DNA of 32,752 nt from Avibacterium volantium_A (GCF_049366555.1 NZ_JBMMGT010000028.1:1-32752); one strand, 5' to 3'. Positions 1 through 8,547 are shown, counted from the first letter of the stretch. Notes: generated from the letters alone by a model not told the origin. Numbers and translations are program-made.

Positions 1-31
1 AATATAAGTTTAAATTGACTTTTGAATAGTC

Positions 32-748
32 CTAATCTAGTACGTCAGAAATTTTCCCCGTCATTTTTACAGTTCCTTTTTCTATAAAAGCTATATTGCT
101 ACATACTTCTTTTACCTGTGCCATAGAATGAGAAACAAATAATAGTGTGGTACCCCCTTTTAATAATTCTGTCATTCTTACTTTACATTTTTCTTGGAAA
201 GCCTGATCTCCCACGGATAAAATTTCATCTATAACCAAAATATCCGCTTTCACCATTGTAGCAATTGCAAAGCCAAGTCTTGCAGACATTCCAGAAGAAT
301 AGTTTTTTATAGGAACATCAACAAAATCTGATAATTCAGAAAACTCAATAATCTCATCAAATTTTGATTGCATAAATTTTTTATTATGGCCAAGTAATGC
401 ACCGTTTAAAAAGATATTTTCTCTTGCAGTAAGTTCATAATCAAAGCCAGCACCAAGTTCAATTAGAGGAGCTATTGTGCCTGATACTGATACTTTTCCT
501 GTATAAGGTTGAAGAATACCACAAATCAATTTAAGTAGGGTTGATTTGCCAGAACCATTATTTCCAATAAGTCCCCATGATTCTCCTCTTCTAATCTGTA
601 GATTAATGTCTTTTAGAGCAAAAAACTCTTCAAACATTAACTGACCTTTAAGAAGTTTTATAACGTATTCTTTTAGGCCAGTTATATTTTCAGTCGCTTT
701 GTTAAATCTGACAGATGCATTTTGTATATCTATAATAATATCATTCAT
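32..748 (-). CDS. wzt: Wzt-type O-antigen/polysaccharide ABC exporter ATPase (short form)
   Basis: ATP-binding subunit that, with the Wzm permease, exports a lipid-linked polysaccharide across the inner membrane. Residues 62-70 read GNNGSGKST (Walker A), SSGMS at 151-155 is the ABC signature, ILVIDE at 170-175 is Walker B and His207 is the H-loop. The 'SSGM' signature and the segment before Walker A are typical of the polysaccharide-export (RfbE/KpsT/TagH) group. At 238 residues it has only the nucleotide-binding domain; the C-terminal glycan-binding domain of long Wzt proteins (for example E. coli O9a) is absent. A stop at 32-34 shows that the gene is complete. It lies 2 bp after wzm and is the last gene seen in the rml-wzm-wzt run. 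A KpsT-like capsule exporter is the alternative; the rml neighbours favour O-antigen. Confidence 0.9.
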   Translation of the reverse strand: MNDIIIDIQNASVRFNKATENITGLKEYVIKLLKGQLMFEEFFALKDINLQIRRGESWGLIGNNGSGKSTLLKLICGILQPYTGKVSVSGTIAPLIELGAGFDYELTARENIFLNGALLGHNKKFMQSKFDEIIEFSELSDFVDVPIKNYSSGMSARLGFAIATMVKADILVIDEILSVGDQAFQEKCKVRMTELLKGGTTLLFVSHSMAQVKEVCSNIAFIEKGTVKMTGKISDVLD

Positions 749-750
749 AG

Positions 751-1533
751 TTATATATATAAAATAAATTGATTTTGTTTACGGTTAAAGACCCATAGTC
801 CGATTGCTAACATTACAACAGCAGTGATAGATCCTTGATAGAACCAGTCCATTGGTAATGGCTTAGCATAGAGAACAAGATCTCTAAATTGTAATAAATA
901 GCCATACATAGGATTTAGGTTTTGGTAAATTACCTGGTACTCATCGGAAATAATTGAGACGGGATAAAAGATTGGGGTTACATATAACCAGATAGAAATT
1001 AAGACTCCCCATAGATACTGTATATCTCTAAAAAATACGGCACTACTTGCTAGTAGTAAACTAAGACCTAAAGTAAATAGATAAACTTCCATAAATACTA
1101 TAGGGATTAAGAGTATATACCATGAGATAGGTGTAGAAGTAATAAGCATTACTAGCGCTAATGCCACCAGAGAAAACAACAGATTCACTAATGAGCTTGT
1201 TACTCTTGATATAGGGAATATTGCCTTAGGTACATAGGTTTTTTTGAGTAATGCTCCATTTCCAGTGATTGAAGATACGGACATATTTGTCGCCTCAGCA
1301 ACAAAGTTGAACAGCACTTGTCCAGTAAGCAAGTACACTGGATAATTTGGTACATCAAATCTAAATAGACTAGAAAAGACAACTACTAAAACGAGCATCA
1401 TCATTAGTGGATTTAAGATACTCCAAATATAGCCAAGATAACTACGTCTATATTTTAGTTTGATATCTTTTATTATTAGTTGTTTTAATAGTTCTCTATA
1501 ACGATAGATTTCTGAAATCTCTTTTTTTATCAT
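751..1533 (-). CDS. wzm: Wzm-type polysaccharide ABC exporter permease
   Basis: Integral membrane subunit of the ABC-2 type polysaccharide exporter and partner of the adjacent Wzt. The 260-residue protein has a charged N-terminus (about 1-30), then roughly six hydrophobic segments near 35-55, 65-85, 105-135, 140-165, 172-195 and 230-250. The stretch LKYRRSYLGYIWSILNP at about 25-41 is characteristic of the ABC-2 permeases of O-antigen and teichoic acid exporters. The length is usual for the family. It follows rmlC by 14 bp and precedes wzt by 2 bp, so co-transcription is very likely. The coding sequence is AT-rich compared with the genes right of 6600. Confidence 0.9.
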   Translation of the reverse strand: MIKKEISEIYRYRELLKQLIIKDIKLKYRRSYLGYIWSILNPLMMMLVLVVVFSSLFRFDVPNYPVYLLTGQVLFNFVAEATNMSVSSITGNGALLKKTYVPKAIFPISRVTSSLVNLLFSLVALALVMLITSTPISWYILLIPIVFMEVYLFTLGLSLLLASSAVFFRDIQYLWGVLISIWLYVTPIFYPVSIISDEYQVIYQNLNPMYGYLLQFRDLVLYAKPLPMDWFYQGSITAVVMLAIGLWVFNRKQNQFILYI

Positions 1534-1547
1534 ATTTAAAATACTTT

Positions 1548-2090
1548 TTACTCAAATAGAACTGCTTTATGAAGAGAGCTACCTAATAAATCTTTATTTG
1601 ATAAATTAGGCTCTCCAATTATGGGCCATTCAATACCTACAGTAGAGTCATTCCAAATCAAGGAGTGTTCGGCATTAGGGTTATAATAGTCAGTACACTT
1701 ATACACAAACTCTGCCTCATCACTTAAAACATAAAAACCATGGGCAAATCCTTCGGGCACCCATAATTGTCTTTTGTTTTCCGCTGATAAAATTTCCCCT
1801 ACCCATTTACCAAAAGTTGGTGAATTTTTACGGAGATCCACTGCAACATCAAAAACTGCTCCTGAAATCACTCTTACTAGCTTTCCTTGAGTGTTTTCTG
1901 TTTGATAATGCAGCCCTCTTAATACACCTTTAGTAGATTTTGAATGGTTTTCTTGTACAAAAGTTCGATTGCACACATTTTCTTTAAACCATTGGTCGCG
2001 AAAGGTCTCCATAAAGAAACCACGTTCGTCACCAAAAACTTGAGGTTCTAGAATTTTTACATCAGGAATAGTTGTGTCAATAATTTTCAT
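1548..2090 (-). CDS. rmlC: dTDP-4-dehydrorhamnose 3,5-epimerase
   Basis: Third step of dTDP-L-rhamnose synthesis: epimerises dTDP-4-keto-6-deoxyglucose at C3 and C5. The 180 residues cover the whole single-domain cupin family. VLRGLHYQ at 56-63 contains the catalytic base His61, and FVYKCTDYY at 128-136 contains the conserved active-site tyrosine. DERGFFMETF near 21-30 and VPEGFAHGF at 111-119 are also family hallmarks. It lies between rmlD (19 bp upstream) and wzm. Also named rfbC. Confidence 0.95.
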   Translation of the reverse strand: MKIIDTTIPDVKILEPQVFGDERGFFMETFRDQWFKENVCNRTFVQENHSKSTKGVLRGLHYQTENTQGKLVRVISGAVFDVAVDLRKNSPTFGKWVGEILSAENKRQLWVPEGFAHGFYVLSDEAEFVYKCTDYYNPNAEHSLIWNDSTVGIEWPIIGEPNLSNKDLLGSSLHKAVLFE

Positions 2091-2109
2091 TATGATGTCC
2101 TGTTTTCAA

Positions 2110-2991
2110 TTAAATATATGCTCTTATATTTTTTAACGCATCTTGCCAATTACTTGGAGATATATTAAATGCATTTCTTATTTTTGTATGGCTTAGTTTC
2201 GAATTTGCTGGACGTTTTGCTGCAGTTGGGTAACTTAGTGTATCAATAGCTTTAAGATTAGGCATAATATCTAATAGACCGCGCTGATTTGCATTATTAA
2301 AGATAGCTTGAGCAAATTCAAACCAATTCACATAGGGATAACCTGAGAAATGGTAAATACCGTAAGAAATGCTTTTTTCGGCAATAATAGTATCCGCAAT
2401 TTTGATCAGTGCATTAGCGATATCTCCAGCATATGTTGGTGAGCCAAATTGATCGGATACAATACCTAACTCATTATGCGTCTTTGCTAAGCGCAACATT
2501 GTTTTTACAAAGTTATTACCGTATTCGCAAAAAACCCATGCGGTTCGTAAAATAATTGTTTTTTGGCAATGTTTTTGAGCGACTATCTCGCCTTGTAATT
2601 TTGTTTCACCATAGACACTTTGGGGATTCACTAGATCTTCTTCAGTATATAGATTCGCAAGGTTTTTATTTCCATCAAAAACATAATCTGTAGAAATGTG
2701 TAATAAAGCAGCAGATATTTCTTCGCAAGCAATAGCTAGATTTTTTACTCCATCAACATTAATCAATTTAGCTGTTTCTTGATCAGATTCAGCTTTATCT
2801 ACTGCAGTATATGCAGCTGCATTAATCACAACATCTGGTCTAAATTGTTTAATTGTATGATTTACCGCTTTTATATCGGTTATATCTAGTTGATCACGAT
2901 CAAGGGCAAGTAAATCTACTTTATTTTTCAATCGTTCAACTAAGCATTGACCTACTTGTCCACTGCTTCCAGTAACTAGAATCCGAGGCAT
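2110..2991 (-). CDS. rmlD: dTDP-4-dehydrorhamnose reductase
   Basis: Final step of dTDP-L-rhamnose synthesis, an NAD(P)H-dependent reduction at C4. From the chosen start the protein is 293 residues and begins MPRILVTGSSGQVGQ, placing the Rossmann glycine motif at the N-terminus as in the family. The catalytic Tyr/Lys pair lies in the segment VYGETK. The open frame extends upstream to 3087, but that would add about 32 residues overlapping rmlA with no homology, so the ATG at 2991, 2 bp after the rmlA stop, is preferred. Also named rfbD. Confidence 0.94.
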   Translation of the reverse strand: MPRILVTGSSGQVGQCLVERLKNKVDLLALDRDQLDITDIKAVNHTIKQFRPDVVINAAAYTAVDKAESDQETAKLINVDGVKNLAIACEEISAALLHISTDYVFDGNKNLANLYTEEDLVNPQSVYGETKLQGEIVAQKHCQKTIILRTAWVFCEYGNNFVKTMLRLAKTHNELGIVSDQFGSPTYAGDIANALIKIADTIIAEKSISYGIYHFSGYPYVNWFEFAQAIFNNANQRGLLDIMPNLKAIDTLSYPTAAKRPANSKLSHTKIRNAFNISPSNWQDALKNIRAYI

Positions 2992-2993
2992 GA

Positions 2994-3863
2994 TTATTGC
3001 TCTCCAATTAAATGTAATAAATATTGACCATAGCGATTTTTTTTCATCGGAGTGGCAAGTTGAATTAACTGTTCTGTTGTTAGCCAACCATTACGCCAAG
3101 CGATTTCTTCTAAGCAAGCAATTTGGAGAGCTTGAATATTCTCAATTGTACGGACGAAGGAGGACGCCTCATGTAGGCTCTCATATGTACCCGTATCTAG
3201 CCAAGCGAATCCACGACCTAATAGCTGCACTGTTAATGAACCATCTTCCAAGTACATTTGATTTAAGGTAGTAATTTCTAATTCCCCTCTCGCAGAAGGC
3301 TTAATTTGTTTTGCAAAATCCACAACACGATTATCATAAAAATAAAGTCCAGTCACTGCCCAATTGGATTTTGGATGTTCTGGTTTTTCTTCTATTGATA
3401 AGGCTTTGAAATTTTCATCAAATTCCACAACCCCAAAACGCTCGGGGTCTTTGACTTGATAGCCGAATACCGTTGCCCCAGATTGCTGTTCTCTTGCCTG
3501 AGAAAGGAGTTGACTGAAATGTTGACCATAGAAGATATTATCACCCAAAACTAAGCAACAGCGATCATTGCCTATAAATTCTTCTCCAATGAGAAAGGCT
3601 TGTGCCAATCCATCTGGGCTAGGTTGTACTGCATATTTAAGTTTTATCCCAAAATCACTCCCGTCACCTAAAAGTCGTTTAAAACTTTCGTTATCTTCAG
3701 GTGTCGTGATGATTAGAATATCTCTAATTCCTGCTAGCATTAGTACAGAAAGAGGATAATAAATCATTGGTTTATCATAAACAGGTAATAACTGTTTCGA
3801 TACACCACGCGTAATAGGGTAGAGACGCGTACCAGAGCCCCCTGCTAAAATAATTCCTTTCAT
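2994..3863 (-). CDS. rmlA: Glucose-1-phosphate thymidylyltransferase
   Basis: Makes dTDP-glucose from glucose-1-phosphate and dTTP, the first committed step towards dTDP-L-rhamnose. The nucleotidyltransferase signature GGSGTRL is at 8-14, Lys23 lies in GVSKQLLP, and the metal-binding LGDN is at 106-109. The length of 289 residues matches bacterial RmlA enzymes. It lies 13 bp after rmlB and 2 bp before rmlD. Also named rfbA. Confidence 0.95.
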   Translation of the reverse strand: MKGIILAGGSGTRLYPITRGVSKQLLPVYDKPMIYYPLSVLMLAGIRDILIITTPEDNESFKRLLGDGSDFGIKLKYAVQPSPDGLAQAFLIGEEFIGNDRCCLVLGDNIFYGQHFSQLLSQAREQQSGATVFGYQVKDPERFGVVEFDENFKALSIEEKPEHPKSNWAVTGLYFYDNRVVDFAKQIKPSARGELEITTLNQMYLEDGSLTVQLLGRGFAWLDTGTYESLHEASSFVRTIENIQALQIACLEEIAWRNGWLTTEQLIQLATPMKKNRYGQYLLHLIGEQ

Positions 3864-3876
3864 CTATTTTTTACCC

Positions 3877-4944
3877 TTATAAACTTTTGAAACCTAAACG
3901 TTCTAAATTATAGGAACCATTTAAGACTCTTTTCCACCATTTAGAATTATTGAGATACCATTCTACAGTTTTACGCAAGCCCGTATCGAAAGTTTCTTCA
4001 GGATACCAACCTAGTTCTTTTCCTATTTTGCTAGCGTCAATAGCATAACGTAAGTCATGTCCTGGTCGATCTGTCACAAAGGTAATTAAATCAGAATAAT
4101 GAGTTACACCTTCAGGTTTATTCGGTGCAAGCTCCTCTAATAATTCGCAGATAGTTTTAACAACCTCTAAATTGGTTTTTTCATTATGCCCACCAATATT
4201 ATAAGTTTCTCCAATTTGGCCTTCTGTCACTACTTTGTAGAGCGCGCGAGCGTGATCTTCAACAAATAGCCAATCTCGGATTTGCTGACCATCACCATAA
4301 ACAGGTAATGGTTTGCCATCTAGGGCATTCAAAATCATCAAAGGAATTAGTTTTTCTGGGAAATGGTAGGGACCATAATTATTTGAACAATTGGTTATAA
4401 TTGTAGGCAATCCAAATGTGCGATGCCAAGCTCGCACTAAATGATCACTTGATGCTTTTGATGCTGAATATGGACTACTTGGTGCATAAGGTGTAGCTTC
4501 TGTGAATAATTCATCTGTATTATGCAAATCTCCATACACTTCATCTGTAGAAATGTGATGAAAACGAAAATTTTGCTTTTTGTTTTCGGGCATTGCTGAC
4601 CAGTATTGCCTTACTGCCTCCAGCAGCGTGTAAGTGCCAACAATATTTGTCTCAATAAAGGCGGCTGGACCATCAATAGAACGATCAACATGGCTTTCTG
4701 CTGCTAAATGCATTACTGCATCAGGTTGGTGCTTTTGTAAAACCTTTTGTAATGAGATAAGATCACAGATATCTACTTGTTCAAAAGCATAGCGAGCATT
4801 ATCCGAAATCTCATCAAGTGACTCAAGGTTCCCAGCATAAGTGAGTTTATCCACATTAATAACGCTATGTGAAGTGTTTTTTATGACATGACGAACGAGT
4901 GCTGAGCCGATAAAACCAGCGCCTCCAGTAATCAAAATTTTCAT
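3877..4944 (-). CDS. rmlB: dTDP-glucose 4,6-dehydratase
   Basis: Converts dTDP-glucose to dTDP-4-keto-6-deoxyglucose; an extended SDR enzyme that keeps NAD+ bound. The protein is 355 residues, with GGAGFIGS at 7-14 for the cofactor, STDEVYG carrying the catalytic Asp-Glu pair, and YSASK with the catalytic Tyr/Lys. It is the first gene of the minus-strand operon, and its start faces the divergent wbaP. The order B-A-D-C differs from the common enteric B-D-A-C. Enterobacterial-common-antigen RffG is a close relative, but the full rml set next door favours the O-antigen role. Also named rfbB. Confidence 0.95.
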   Translation of the reverse strand: MKILITGGAGFIGSALVRHVIKNTSHSVINVDKLTYAGNLESLDEISDNARYAFEQVDICDLISLQKVLQKHQPDAVMHLAAESHVDRSIDGPAAFIETNIVGTYTLLEAVRQYWSAMPENKKQNFRFHHISTDEVYGDLHNTDELFTEATPYAPSSPYSASKASSDHLVRAWHRTFGLPTIITNCSNNYGPYHFPEKLIPLMILNALDGKPLPVYGDGQQIRDWLFVEDHARALYKVVTEGQIGETYNIGGHNEKTNLEVVKTICELLEELAPNKPEGVTHYSDLITFVTDRPGHDLRYAIDASKIGKELGWYPEETFDTGLRKTVEWYLNNSKWWKRVLNGSYNLERLGFKSL

Positions 4945-4972
4945 ATAAACCTATTGAGAGAATGACAAATAT

Positions 4973-5003
4973 TGAATGTAGTTAGCTATTTTATCTACAT
5001 TCA
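4973..5003. promoter_or_regulatory. Palindrome enclosing the -10 of the rml promoter (operator candidate)
   Basis: A perfect 9-bp inverted repeat, TGAATGTAG (4973-4981) and CTACATTCA (4995-5003), has a 13-bp centre. The predicted minus-strand -10 hexamer (4988-4993) lies in that centre. Transcription would start near the left arm, so a DNA-level binding site is more likely than an RNA hairpin. No known regulator motif is recognised. Confidence 0.45.
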
Positions 5004-5016
5004 TTGGCTATAGCAA
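4988..5016 (-). promoter_or_regulatory. Predicted promoter of the rmlBADC-wzm-wzt operon
   Basis: On the minus strand, -35 TTGCTA (5016-5011) is separated by exactly 17 bp from -10 TAAAAT (4993-4988), ending 43 bp upstream of the rmlB ATG. Predicted by sigma-70 resemblance only. Confidence 0.5.
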
Positions 5017-5037
5017 CAAAACTACATAAAAAGATTT

Positions 5038-5065
5038 TGTTTTAGCATATTTAGAGAGTTATAAT
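5038..5065 (+). promoter_or_regulatory. Predicted wbaP promoter
   Basis: -35 TTGTTT (5038-5043), a 16-bp spacer and a consensus -10 TATAAT (5060-5065). The wbaP ATG is 22 bp downstream, preceded by AGGAG at 5077-5081. It is back-to-back with the rml promoter, with about 21 bp between the two -35 boxes. Confidence 0.6.
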
Positions 5066-5087
5066 TCTATTCAGGCAGGAGACAATT

Positions 5088-6527
5088 ATGCAAAAAAAAG
5101 ATTTTTACTATAAAGCAACCTTTATGCTGCTTGATTTTTGTTCGGTTTTTGTTCCTTTTTTTCTCGTATTATGTTTGGTAAACATTTTTTATCCTAATGT
5201 AACTTCATTAATTCCAGATTATTCTATTTATAAGCAATCATTTTTACATTTTTTTATTACTTTTTTCTGTATTTTATGGTTTTGGCTAAGGTTAAGACAT
5301 TATACTTATAGAAAAACGTTCTGGGTTGAGTTAAGAGAAGTAATATATACATTATTTTTGTTTTGTATTATTGAATTATCTTTGATTGCATTCTTAAAAC
5401 TTACCTTTTCTCGTACTTTCTTTATGCTAATGTGGGGTAGTATATTTTTATTATTTCCCCTAGTTCGTTTTATAGTAAAATATATTTTAATAAAAAATGG
5501 GAGGTATAGAAAAGAAACAGTTATTATTGGTACGCAAGAAAATGCGATGGAGGCTTATCAAGCTATTAAGAGTGAGTTTTTCTTAGGGTTTGATGTGAAG
5601 TATTTTGTTGATGTGAATACTTCCTCTGAAGATTGTTTTAATAAGTATTTAAAGCATTTAAATATTCCTATTTTATATCCTGATACACATAATTTATTTT
5701 CTTTGGTAGATAAGAATACTACCCAATTTATTTTGGCATTGGAAGAAAATCAAGCTAATGAACTGGATTATTGGGTTCGGCTGCTAGCAAAGCATCATTG
5801 CCGAGCCATTTCCATTGTGCCGAGTTTAAAGGGATTGCCGTTGTATAACACGGATATTTCCTTTATTTTTAGTCACGAAGTTATGTTATTGCGTGTACAG
5901 AACAGGTTAGCTAAACGTAGCTCTAGAATCTTAAAAAGAGCAGTGGATATTTTTATTTCCTTATCTTTAATTATTGTACTTTCACCTTTTTTATTATGGT
6001 TATATTATCTTGTGGCAAAAGATGGTGGAAAAGCAATCTATGCGCATAAGCGTGTTGGAATGAATAAAAAAGTTTTTGGTTGTTTAAAATTTAGAACAAT
6101 GGTGCTTAATTCTGATGAAGTCTTGCGTAATTTATTAAAAAACAATCCTGAAGCACGGGCTGAGTGGGAAAAAGATTTTAAATTAAAAAATGATCCTAGG
6201 ATCACCAAAATAGGCCATTTCCTGCGTAAGACAAGTTTAGATGAGCTGCCACAGTTATTTAATGTGCTTAAAGGTGATATGAGTTTAGTTGGCCCTCGTC
6301 CAATTGTTCGCCAAGAATTAATAAGATATAGAGATGAATTAGATTATTATTTGATGACTCGTCCTGGAATGACGGGACTATGGCAAATTAGTGGAAGAAA
6401 TAATATCGATTATTCCACAAGGGTTTATTACGATGCTTGGTATGTAAGAAATTGGTCAATTTGGAATGACATAACAATTTTATTTAAAACAGCAAGAGTT
6501 GTATTTGAAAAAACAGGTGCTTATTAA
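5088..6527 (+). CDS. wbaP: Undecaprenyl-phosphate galactose phosphotransferase (WbaP/RfbP family)
   Basis: Initiates glycan assembly by moving a sugar-1-phosphate (galactose in characterised WbaP) to undecaprenyl phosphate at the inner membrane. The N-terminal third has about four hydrophobic helices (near 12-35, 48-66, 82-105, 107-127). A central Rossmann-like region begins TVIIGTQENAMEAY. A re-entrant hydrophobic helix follows KRAVDIFISLSL near 287, and the catalytic C-terminal domain contains FRTM, DELPQLFNVLKGDMSLVGPRP in outline and RPGMTGLWQISGR. At 479 residues it is full-length WbaP, larger than short WecP/PglC enzymes. It diverges from rmlB. The coding sequence is very AT-rich. The exact sugar is not proven by sequence. 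Confidence 0.88.
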   Translation: MQKKDFYYKATFMLLDFCSVFVPFFLVLCLVNIFYPNVTSLIPDYSIYKQSFLHFFITFFCILWFWLRLRHYTYRKTFWVELREVIYTLFLFCIIELSLIAFLKLTFSRTFFMLMWGSIFLLFPLVRFIVKYILIKNGRYRKETVIIGTQENAMEAYQAIKSEFFLGFDVKYFVDVNTSSEDCFNKYLKHLNIPILYPDTHNLFSLVDKNTTQFILALEENQANELDYWVRLLAKHHCRAISIVPSLKGLPLYNTDISFIFSHEVMLLRVQNRLAKRSSRILKRAVDIFISLSLIIVLSPFLLWLYYLVAKDGGKAIYAHKRVGMNKKVFGCLKFRTMVLNSDEVLRNLLKNNPEARAEWEKDFKLKNDPRITKIGHFLRKTSLDELPQLFNVLKGDMSLVGPRPIVRQELIRYRDELDYYLMTRPGMTGLWQISGRNNIDYSTRVYYDAWYVRNWSIWNDITILFKTARVVFEKTGAY

Positions 6528-6625
6528 CAGCGTAAGCAAATGTATTTTTCATAGCAAAATGAGCGTAACCCTGTAAAATAGCCCCAAATCTTAAACAACC
6601 AAAACCAAAGTGCGGTGAAATTTTT
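6528..6625. other. Intergenic boundary between the polysaccharide block and the core genome
   Basis: This 98-bp gap holds the leftmost exact uptake sequence of the window (6607-6615), just before nudC. No convincing terminator for wbaP is visible. A TAAAAT hexamer near 6576 could serve as a -10 for nudC, but no good -35 accompanies it. Confidence 0.4.
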
Positions 6626-7462
6626 ATGAGTTTTTCAATGCGGCCTATTGAGCCAACAACACAGGGTGCTTGGCTTTTAACCCAAGGATCGAATATTTTT
6701 CTTTTCGAGGGAAAATTGCCCGAAGGAAAGGCGGAAGATTTTCAATTAACGGGGCGTTTGGCGATGGAAATCGGGCGTTGGAATGGCGCGCCGCTTTGGC
6801 TAGTTGCCGAGCAGGAAGAAAAGCAGAGAGCAGAGCAGGACGATAGCCGAGAATATACTTCATTGCGTAGCCAGCTTCATTTGCCAGAAGCGCAATTTAA
6901 TTTGCTCAATCGTGGCGTGGAGATTAATCATTTTCTGAAAACCCATCGCGTTTGTGGGAAGTGCGGTTCAAAAATGGCAATGGCAAAAGAAGAATTGGCC
7001 GTGCAATGTGAAAATTCCGCCTGTGGATACCGCACTTATCCCGTGATTTGCCCTTCGATTATTGTGGCAGTTCGCCGTGGTAGGCAGATTTTGCTCGCCA
7101 ATCATCAGCGTCATCAACAGGAAAAAATGTACACCACGTTGGCGGGATTTGTGGAAGTGGGGGAAAGTTTTGAGCAAACCGTGCAACGAGAAGTGTTTGA
7201 AGAAACTGGGATTCAGGTGAAAAACATTCGTTATTTTGGTAGCCAGCCTTGGGCGTTCCCCAATTCTCAAATGGTGGGATTTTTAGCCGATTATGCCGCG
7301 GGGGAAATTCGCTTGCAAGAAGCAGAACTGCAAGATGCTCAATGGTTTGATTATGATAAACCCTTGCCAAATTTGCCGCCACAAGGCACTATTGCGTTGA
7401 AATTAATTAATGCCACACTGGCACTTTGTGCCGATGATGATAAAAGTGCGGTAGAAAAATAA
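6626..7462 (+). CDS. nudC: NAD+ diphosphatase / RNA NAD-decapping Nudix hydrolase
   Basis: Hydrolyses NADH/NAD+ to NMN(H) and AMP, and in E. coli removes NAD caps from RNA. The 278-residue protein has an N-terminal domain (1-100), a zinc ribbon with Cys110, Cys113, Cys128 and Cys133, and a Nudix domain whose box runs from Gly174 to Ile196 (G-x5-E-x7-REVFEETGI). The family-specific SQPWPFP motif is present at 206-212 as SQPWAFP, a Pro-to-Ala change inside an otherwise conserved element. An in-frame ATG at 6638 is an alternative start; no strong ribosome site separates the two. It precedes hemE by 11 bp. Its C-terminus includes an uptake sequence read as K-S-A-V. Confidence 0.93.
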   Translation: MSFSMRPIEPTTQGAWLLTQGSNIFLFEGKLPEGKAEDFQLTGRLAMEIGRWNGAPLWLVAEQEEKQRAEQDDSREYTSLRSQLHLPEAQFNLLNRGVEINHFLKTHRVCGKCGSKMAMAKEELAVQCENSACGYRTYPVICPSIIVAVRRGRQILLANHQRHQQEKMYTTLAGFVEVGESFEQTVQREVFEETGIQVKNIRYFGSQPWAFPNSQMVGFLADYAAGEIRLQEAELQDAQWFDYDKPLPNLPPQGTIALKLINATLALCADDDKSAVEK

Positions 7463-7473
7463 AGGAATTTAAG

Positions 7474-8538
7474 ATGTTTGAATTAAAAAATGATCGTTAT
7501 TTGCGTGCGCTTTTGCGTGAACCTGTGGATATGACCCCCGTTTGGATGATGCGTCAAGCAGGGCGTTATTTGCCAGAATACAAAGCCACGCGTGCGCAAG
7601 CAGGGGATTTTATGTCTCTTTGCCGCAATGCAGAGTTGGCTTGTGAAGTGACACTACAACCTTTACGCCGTTACGATTTAGATGCCGCCATTTTGTTTTC
7701 TGATATTCTCACCATTCCTGATGCAATGGGGCTAGGATTGAGCTTTGGCGCAGGCGAGGGGCCTAAATTTGCGCGTCCTATCGAAAATAAAAGTGCGGTG
7801 GAAAATTTGCCAATTCCTGATCCGGAACAAGAATTGCAATATGTGATGAATGCGGTGCGCACCATTCGCCGTGAACTCAAAGGCGAAGTGCCGTTGATCG
7901 GATTTTCTGGCAGCCCTTGGACACTTGCCACCTATATGGTAGAAGGGGGCAGTAGCAAGGCTTTCACAAAAATCAAAAAAATGCTTTATACCGATCCACA
8001 AACCTTGCATTTGTTACTCGACAAATTAGCGGATTCCGTTGCCCTTTATCTGAATGCACAAATTAAAGCGGGTGCGCAATCGGTGATGATTTTTGATACT
8101 TGGGGCGGTGTGCTAGCTCATCGTGAATACCTTGAGTTTTCGCTGCAATATATGCAGAAAATTGTGGAAAATCTTATTCGTCATAATGAAGGACGCAAAG
8201 TGCCAGTGACCCTCTTTACCAAAGGTGGCGGCTTATGGTTAGAAAATATCGCCAATACAGGCTGTGATGCAGTGGGCTTGGATTGGACAGTGGATCTTGC
8301 AGACGCCAAAAAACGTATCGGGCATAAAGTGGCGCTACAAGGCAATATGGATCCTTCTGTGCTTTATGCTTCACCAGAGCGCATTGAACAAGAAGTGCGG
8401 TCGATTTTAGCGGATTTTGGCGAAGGCAGCGGCCACGTTTTTAATCTCGGACACGGTATTCATCAAGATGTGCCAGAAATCAGCCCGAAAATTTTTGTGG
8501 ACGCAATCCATCAATATTCTCAGCCTTACCATAAATAA
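7474..8538 (+). CDS. hemE: Uroporphyrinogen decarboxylase
   Basis: Cytosolic haem-pathway enzyme removing four carboxyl groups from uroporphyrinogen III to give coproporphyrinogen III. The protein is 354 residues, the usual length. Diagnostic segments are WMMRQAGRYLPEY at 24-36, GFSGSPWTLATYMVEGG, IFDTWGG and the C-terminal FNLGHGIHQDVP. It is preceded by an AAGGA ribosome site and sits between nudC and the DUF416 gene with short gaps (11 and 9 bp), so an operon is likely. Two uptake sequences fall in the coding region (7791 and 8393); one is read as K-S-A-V. Confidence 0.97.
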   Translation: MFELKNDRYLRALLREPVDMTPVWMMRQAGRYLPEYKATRAQAGDFMSLCRNAELACEVTLQPLRRYDLDAAILFSDILTIPDAMGLGLSFGAGEGPKFARPIENKSAVENLPIPDPEQELQYVMNAVRTIRRELKGEVPLIGFSGSPWTLATYMVEGGSSKAFTKIKKMLYTDPQTLHLLLDKLADSVALYLNAQIKAGAQSVMIFDTWGGVLAHREYLEFSLQYMQKIVENLIRHNEGRKVPVTLFTKGGGLWLENIANTGCDAVGLDWTVDLADAKKRIGHKVALQGNMDPSVLYASPERIEQEVRSILADFGEGSGHVFNLGHGIHQDVPEISPKIFVDAIHQYSQPYHK

Positions 8539-8547
8539 GGATAAACA

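Noticed and set aside
2992..3087. N-terminal extension of RmlD to an upstream start
   Set aside because: It would overlap rmlA by about 90 bp and add residues before the Rossmann motif, unlike any RmlD.
5092..5099. Run of eight A just after the wbaP start codon, as a phase-variation tract
   Set aside because: Eight A residues in an AT-rich gene are unremarkable. Known phase-variable tracts in this family are usually longer or tetranucleotide repeats.
6959..7382. Long minus-strand ORFs opposite nudC
   Set aside because: Shadow frames of a well-conserved gene; no homology-like features or regulatory signals.
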